Assembly: GCA_030428565.1 (NCBI GenBank) | Contig: JAUIDR010000013.1 | Span: forward strand, 1-64,000 | Source: Alphaproteobacteria bacterium | Lineage (GTDB): Bacteria; Pseudomonadota; Alphaproteobacteria; UBA7985; JAUIBT01 | Direction of reading: 5' to 3' | Length of the DNA stretch: 64,000 nucleotides | Part shown: positions 58,933 to 64,000 of the stretch, piece after piece | Numbering within the stretch: the first letter of the stretch is position 1 | How the letters are laid out: each line of letters starts with the position of its first letter | The notes under the pieces: generated by a model | Told to the model about the DNA's origin: nothing | The model's database searches: none | The model's input: only the letters and a program-made list of their open reading frames with translations | Made by a program: the position numbers and the translations under genes

Positions 58933-60243
58933 ATGAAAATCGCCATTATAGGCTGTGGCATCGGCGGCCTGGCAGCGGCCCTTTTCCTGCAACGCCAAGG
59001 GCATACGCTGACCTTGTTTGAGGCCTTTGCCCAAGCTCGCCCGGTTGGCTCGGGCCTCATGATCCAGCCCACCGGACAGGCGGTGCTGGCGCGTTTGGGC
59101 TTGCTGGATCAGGCCCGCCAGCACGCGGCACAGATCGAACGGCTGGATGGGCGCGATATCAAGGGACCGCGCCCCCTTGATATAGGCTACAAGGATTGGC
59201 GGCCAAACGCCTTTGGCCTTGGTATCCATCGCGCCGAGCTGTTCGCCCTGCTGTTCGAAGCAGTGTTAGCCGCTGGCCTGGAACCCAAAACCGGTCATCG
59301 GGTTACGGCCAGCCGTATTGACGCCTCTGGCCGCTGGTTGACCTGCGATGTTGACAGTCAACCGCAAGAGATTGGCCCCTTCGACTTGCTCATTGATGCC
59401 AGCGGTGCGCACTCGCCGTTGCGTGGTGACTTGGTTACGCGCGACCGCCCCTTCCCTTTTGGCGCGGTCTGGAGCTGCGTGGAGAGCGACGCGCTGTCCG
59501 ATGACCGCCTGCATCAGCGCTTTGACGGATCGCGCTTGATGATGGGCGCGCTGCCCTTGGGTCGCGACCTGCCGCATGTGAGCAGCCAAGGCACAGCCGC
59601 GCAGTATGGACAAACGGCCTTCGCGATTTTTTGGTCCTTGCCGCGCTCGGGCTTGGAGGCGTGGCAGCAAAATTACGCGCCTTGGGTCGCTAGCTTGGCA
59701 GACTATTGGCCCGAATTGGCACCCGCCGTAGCGGCGCTGCCGGGACCAGAGGCTTTCAACGCCGCCTGGTACAGCGATACCTGCTTAAAGCGCTTTGTGC
59801 AGCCGCGCTTGGCGTACATTGGCGATGCCGCGCACACCACTTCACCCCAACTAGGCCAGGGTGGCAATCTTGCCTTGCTGGATGCTGCGGCCTTGGCCGA
59901 CGCCCTGCAAGGCGAAACAGATCTTGAAGCTGATCTTGAAGCTGGGTTGGCGGCCTATGACGCCAACCGCCGCCCGCATGTGCGGCTCTATCAACGCTTA
60001 AGCCGTTGGGTCACGCCGCTGTTTCAGAGCGACCGCTCCGCCTGGGGCTGGCTACGCAATACCGCCATGCCGGCAGCAGGCCGCCTTGGTTGGCTGGCCC
60101 GCACCCAAACCCGCGTCATGGCCGGGGTGCAAACGGGCCTCCTACCTTGGCAACACACCAAGGCCGAGGCCCTTGCCGGTGGTCCGTTTTTAGACCGCAG
60201 CGAGGTCGCGGCTAGAGGCCCAATTGATCCAGCGCAGCGCTGA
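58933..60243 (+). CDS. FAD-dependent monooxygenase
   Basis: MKIAIIGCGIGGLAAALFLQRQGHTLTLFE; YIGDAAHTTSPQLGQGGNLALLDA; start at MKIA. Confidence 0.88.
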   Translation: MKIAIIGCGIGGLAAALFLQRQGHTLTLFEAFAQARPVGSGLMIQPTGQAVLARLGLLDQARQHAAQIERLDGRDIKGPRPLDIGYKDWRPNAFGLGIHRAELFALLFEAVLAAGLEPKTGHRVTASRIDASGRWLTCDVDSQPQEIGPFDLLIDASGAHSPLRGDLVTRDRPFPFGAVWSCVESDALSDDRLHQRFDGSRLMMGALPLGRDLPHVSSQGTAAQYGQTAFAIFWSLPRSGLEAWQQNYAPWVASLADYWPELAPAVAALPGPEAFNAAWYSDTCLKRFVQPRLAYIGDAAHTTSPQLGQGGNLALLDAAALADALQGETDLEADLEAGLAAYDANRRPHVRLYQRLSRWVTPLFQSDRSAWGWLRNTAMPAAGRLGWLARTQTRVMAGVQTGLLPWQHTKAEALAGGPFLDRSEVAARGPIDPAQR

Positions 60244-61405
60244 TCTTCTGAACCGCTGCTTGCGGATCATAAAGCTTATCCAGACCGAACAAGCCCAGGC
60301 GGAAAGTCTTGAAGCTCTCGGGCTCATCGCAGGCCAGCGGCACACCGGCTGCGATCTGCATGCCAAGCGCGGCAAACTTAGCCCCCTTATGCACGCCATC
60401 ATCTTGGGTGTAGGAAACCACGACGCCGGGCGCTTCAAAGCCGGGCGCTGCAACGCTAGCAATACCGCGTTGAGCCAGCAATTGGCGCACGCCTTGCCCC
60501 AGCTCAACTTGGCGCTCGCGCAACTTGTCAAAGCCGTAGTCTTTGGATTCCAACATGGCATCGCGGAAACCGCGCAAGGCATCAGTGGGCATGGTGGCGT
60601 GATAAGCATGGCCACCACCGATATAGGCCTGCATGATGCTGTGCCACTTGGCCAAATCCAGAGCAAACGAGCTAGTTTGTGTTTCCGCCATGCGTGCCAA
60701 GGCGGCGCCATTCAGCATAACTATGCCCGCCGATGGCGAGGCGCTCCAGCCCTTCTGCGGCGCAGAGATCAGCACATCAACACCCAAAGCTTTCATATCG
60801 ACCCACATTGCGCCCGAAGCGATACAGTCCAACACCAGCAGACCTCCGACGCTGTGGACCGCTTCGGCCAACTTGGCGATGTAGTCATCGGGCAAGATCA
60901 ATCCAGCCGAGGTCTCAACGTGGGGCGCGAAAACCACACCCGGCTTTTTGTCTAAGATGCTGGCCGTAACCTCTTCGATCGGCGCTGGCGCCCAAGGCGC
61001 TTGGCTGTCGTCGCTTTGCGGGCGCGCTTTGCAAACGGTCTGCGACTTGGCAATGCCCGCAGCATCGAAAATCTGCGTCCAGCGGAAGGAAAACCAGCCG
61101 TTGCGCACGATCAAGACATCCTGGTCTGCCGCGAACTGGCGCGCGACCGACTCCATGCCATAGGTGCCGCCGCCGGGCACCAAAACGCAAGCCTCTGCCT
61201 GGTAGACCTGGGTCATGGTGGCGTAGATATCGCGCATGACCTGCTGAAAGGTCTGGGACATGTGGTTGAGCGAGCGGTCGGTAAAGACGACCGAAAATTC
61301 CATCAATTCATCATCGAGCGGTGCTTGAGCCACCTTGTGATCCTCTTCTCTGGTCGGTGAAGCGAGCAAGCAAGCCTTAGCAACGGCCTGCGCTTTGCTG
61401 GGCAA
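60212..61405 (-). CDS. Class V aminotransferase (alanine/serine-glyoxylate type)
   Basis: VLVPGGGTYGMESVARQFA, LLVLDCIASGAMWVDMKALGVDVLISAPQKGWSASPSAGIV; start possibly 61303 (MEFSVV). Confidence 0.85.
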   Translation of the reverse strand: MPSKAQAVAKACLLASPTREEDHKVAQAPLDDELMEFSVVFTDRSLNHMSQTFQQVMRDIYATMTQVYQAEACVLVPGGGTYGMESVARQFAADQDVLIVRNGWFSFRWTQIFDAAGIAKSQTVCKARPQSDDSQAPWAPAPIEEVTASILDKKPGVVFAPHVETSAGLILPDDYIAKLAEAVHSVGGLLVLDCIASGAMWVDMKALGVDVLISAPQKGWSASPSAGIVMLNGAALARMAETQTSSFALDLAKWHSIMQAYIGGGHAYHATMPTDALRGFRDAMLESKDYGFDKLRERQVELGQGVRQLLAQRGIASVAAPGFEAPGVVVSYTQDDGVHKGAKFAALGMQIAAGVPLACDEPESFKTFRLGLFGLDKLYDPQAAVQKISAALDQLGL

Positions 61406-61782
61406 TCCGTCGGCAGCCTAGACTCGCCCACCCTTAGCGCTCTAGCCAAATCGCCCGCGGCGGCAAAATCAACACGCATAACGCCGCCCCGCAGTCCCTT
61501 ATGCGTCCATCCTTGCCCTTTGCGGCGCAAGATTGCTGCGCAAGTGAATGCAAAGCGTTGCTTTCTTTACAAAGCTGACACGAGTTTTGCAGAAATAAAA
61601 AATAACATGGGCAACCGGGTCGCATTGTTGCTATGGAGCCTATACGCTAATCCCAGTCGCAAATTGACGCGTCTGCTTTGTGTTGAAACCCGCTGACCGA
61701 TCCTCTGGCCACGGCGGTTTTCTGCTCTAAATCAGACGCAAGACCTTAATTTGCCAAATTGAACAAAAGAGCGAGATTCAGG

Positions 61783-62187
61783 ATGGCTGACGCCAAGTCG
61801 CGAGAGGATAAGAGACCTCTTTCTCCCCACCTTCAAGTCTATCGCCTGCCCCTGCTGGCGGTGGTGTCCATTTTGAACCGCGCTGCGGGCGTCGCTCTGT
61901 CGGGCGTCCTGGTGCTGTTTATCGTTTGGTTGGCCGCCCTGGCCAGCGGCCCAGAGGCCTTTGCGATGGCCAACGGCCTCGTGCAATCGCTGATCGGCAA
62001 GCTCTTGATGGTTGCCGTCGCCTTCGGCTTGGGCTGGCACGGCGGCAATGGCTTGCGCCACTTATTCTGGGACGCAGGCAAGGGCTTTAGCATTCCGGCT
62101 GCGGAGACAAGTGGCTGGCTGGTCATTCTTTTTGCGCTGGCCTGCGGCCTAGGCGCGGCGGCCCTGCTGTTCTTGGGAGGAATTTAA
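61783..62187 (+). CDS. sdhC: Succinate dehydrogenase cytochrome b556 subunit
   Basis: RPLSPHLQVYRLPLLAVVSILNRAAGVALS; HGGNGLRHLFWD; start at MADAKS. Confidence 0.92.
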   Translation: MADAKSREDKRPLSPHLQVYRLPLLAVVSILNRAAGVALSGVLVLFIVWLAALASGPEAFAMANGLVQSLIGKLLMVAVAFGLGWHGGNGLRHLFWDAGKGFSIPAAETSGWLVILFALACGLGAAALLFLGGI

Positions 62188-62556
62188 ATGTCACGTTCAT
62201 TCGAAGGCCGTGTGCGCGGCTTGGGCACCGCCCACGAAGGTCTGCACCACTGGACAGCTCAGCGCCTAACCGCAGTTGCCAACATTCCGTTGATCGCTGT
62301 CAGCTTGCTGCTGCTCTGTAAGGCCAGCAAGGGCGGTTATGAAGGCGCTGTCGCCTATATCGGCCAGCCCCTGGTCGTGGCCTGGTTTGCGCTCACGCTG
62401 GTGGTGGCATGCTATCACGCGGCCTTGGGCCTGCAGGTCGTGATCGAAGATTACGTCTCCGGTAAGGGCGCAAAGTTCGCGCTGTTGTTCCTGGTTCGCT
62501 TTTTGGCGGCTCTGGGCGCGGTCGTCGGCTTGGCTTCGTTGATTTCTCTGCTCTAA
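62188..62556 (+). CDS. sdhD: Succinate dehydrogenase membrane anchor subunit
   Basis: HHWTAQRLTAVANIPLIAVSLLLL; HAALGLQVVIEDYV. Confidence 0.9.
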   Translation: MSRSFEGRVRGLGTAHEGLHHWTAQRLTAVANIPLIAVSLLLLCKASKGGYEGAVAYIGQPLVVAWFALTLVVACYHAALGLQVVIEDYVSGKGAKFALLFLVRFLAALGAVVGLASLISLL

Positions 62557-62568
62557 GGACACGCTTAC

Positions 62569-64000
62569 ATGACACAAGCTTACACTATCATCGACCACAC
62601 CTTTGACGTGGTGGTGGTCGGCGCGGGCGGCTCTGGTCTGCGCGCAACCGTGGCCTGCGTAGAGTCGGGCCTCAACACCGCCTGTATCTCCAAGGTCTTC
62701 CCGACCCGTTCTCACACCGTCGCTGCACAAGGCGGCATTGCCAGCTCGCTGGGCAACATGGGGCCGGATGACTGGCGCTGGCACATGTACGATACCGTAA
62801 AAGGCTCGGACTGGCTTGGCGACCAAGACGCGATCGAATACATGGTGCGCGAAGCTGTGCCCTCGATCATCGAGCTGGAGCACTACGGCGTGCCCTTCTC
62901 TCGTACCGAGGACGGCAAGATCTATCAGCGCCCCTTCGGCGGCATGACCACCGAGTTTGGACAAGGCCCCGCCGCCCAGCGTACTTGTGCTGCGGCTGAC
63001 TCGACCGGCCATGCCATCTTGCACACGCTCTACCAGCAGTCGCTGAAGCACCACGCACAGTTCTTCGTTGAATACTTCGCGCTGGACCTCATCATGGATG
63101 AGGAAGGCGCATGTCGCGGCGTCATTGCTTGGAACCTGGCTGACGGCAGCATCCACCGCTTCCGCGCGCAGCGCGTCATCCTGGCGACGGGCGGCTATGG
63201 CCGCGCCTACTTCTCCTGTACCGCAGCGCACACCTGTACCGGTGACGGCAACGCCATGGCGCTTCGTGCCGGCCTGCCGACGCAAGACATGGAGTTCGTG
63301 CAGTTCCACCCCACCGGCATCTACGGTGCGGGCGTCTTGATTACCGAGGGTGTTCGCGGCGAAGGCGGCATTCTGCGCAACAATTCGGGCGAACGCTTCA
63401 TGGAGCGCTACGCCCCCACCTACAAAGACCTGGCGTCTCGCGATGAAGTCTCCCGCTCTATGACGATGGAGATTCGTGAAGGCCGCGGCGTCGGCGAACG
63501 GGGCGACCACATCCACTTGGATCTGACCCACCTTGACCCCAACGTCATCAATAAGCGCCTGCCCGGCATCGCCAAGCACGCCAAGGTATTTGCGGGCGTG
63601 GATGTGACCAAGCAGCCGATTCCCGTTATCCCGACCTGTCACTACAACATGGGCGGCGTGCAGACCAACTTCCACGGCGAGGTTGTCACCATGCAGGGCG
63701 ATGATCCGCACGCGGTCGTACCCGGCTTGATGGCCGTCGGCGAAGCGGCCTGTGTGTCGGTCCACGGTGCCAACCGCTTGGGCTCAAACTCCTTGCTGGA
63801 TCTGGTGGTCTTTGGCCGCGCCGCTGGCCTGCGCTGCGGTGCAGAGCTGACACCGGGCGCAACGCAAGCCGAGCTGCCCAGCACCGCCAACGATCGCGCG
63901 CTAGAGCGCCTGGACCGCACCCGTCACGCCAAGGGTGAGACGGCGCCGTCGGCTCTGCGTGAAGAAATGCAGCGCACCATGCAAGAATGCGCAGCGGTTT
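62569..64000 (+). CDS. sdhA: Succinate dehydrogenase flavoprotein subunit, truncated by window edge
   Basis: Manual translation [64 protein letters not shown]...; absent from the ORF track because it has no stop in the window. Confidence 0.97.
   Translation, partial: MTQAYTIIDHTFDVVVVGAGGSGLRATVACVESGLNTACISKVFPTRSHTVAAQGGIASSLGNMGPDDWRWHMYDTVKGSDWLGDQDAIEYMVREAVPSIIELEHYGVPFSRTEDGKIYQRPFGGMTTEFGQGPAAQRTCAAADSTGHAILHTLYQQSLKHHAQFFVEYFALDLIMDEEGACRGVIAWNLADGSIHRFRAQRVILATGGYGRAYFSCTAAHTCTGDGNAMALRAGLPTQDMEFVQFHPTGIYGAGVLITEGVRGEGGILRNNSGERFMERYAPTYKDLASRDEVSRSMTMEIREGRGVGERGDHIHLDLTHLDPNVINKRLPGIAKHAKVFAGVDVTKQPIPVIPTCHYNMGGVQTNFHGEVVTMQGDDPHAVVPGLMAVGEAACVSVHGANRLGSNSLLDLVVFGRAAGLRCGAELTPGATQAELPSTANDRALERLDRTRHAKGETAPSALREEMQRTMQECAAV

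Noticed and set aside
60224-60955. 243-aa plus-strand ORF
   Set aside because: Antisense of the class V aminotransferase.
61434-61446. Third copy of the 105-bp repeat (GCGCTCTAG)
   Set aside because: Only ~9 bp match the element; the remainder is unrelated.
62266-63765. 499-aa minus-strand ORF
   Set aside because: Antisense shadow of sdhD/sdhA; low-complexity His/Arg/Val-rich translation with no recognisable domain.
1-64000. CRISPR array, tRNA/rRNA, prophage, IS element or toxin-antitoxin/defence island
   Set aside because: No spaced direct-repeat arrays, no tRNA-like cloverleaf noticed by eye, and no transposase/integrase or defence-type proteins among the ORFs; a tRNAscan/Infernal run would be needed for certainty.

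Overview
The window is a 64 kb gene-dense chromosomal segment of moderately high GC. Its gene content and codon style look alphaproteobacterial, probably marine; that is an inference. I see no rRNA, tRNA, CRISPR array, transposase or phage genes. Housekeeping loci include asd, leuB, an mltA/methyltransferase-like/Smr/XRE run, nadE + pncB, class II DAHP synthase, pyruvate carboxylase, cysQ and sdhCDA. sdhA starts at 62569, runs off the window edge and is missing from the ORF track.

Four regions stand out. (1) A minus-strand locus (~14.3-24.7 kb) reads as a complete 2,3-dihydroxypropanesulfonate (DHPS)/sulfolactate pathway: TRAP transporter, HpsN-like, SDR and Zn-ADH, SuyAB-like lyase, ComC-like dehydrogenase and a YeiH-family exporter. 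A divergent LacI regulator sits beside two tandem palindromic operators, and an undescribed 63-aa membrane protein is the first gene of the operon. (2) A reductive pyrimidine catabolism locus (~29.4-41.5 kb) carries preT/preA, dihydropyrimidinase, an amidohydrolase, an omega-transaminase, an ABC importer and two tandem TetR paralogues. (3) A dispersed 105-bp structured repeat occurs twice (10089-10193 and 50450-50554, ~87% identical), each time between convergent genes; one copy supplies the stop codons of both neighbours. (4) A predicted lipoprotein contains a hierarchical 23-aa repeat array plus a peptidoglycan-binding domain. A DmdA-like gene, a Crp/Fnr regulator with a perfect TGAT-N4-ATCA site, and a tandem pair of beta-barrel outer-membrane proteins are also notable. 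All family names come from reading motifs in the translations; no database search was run.
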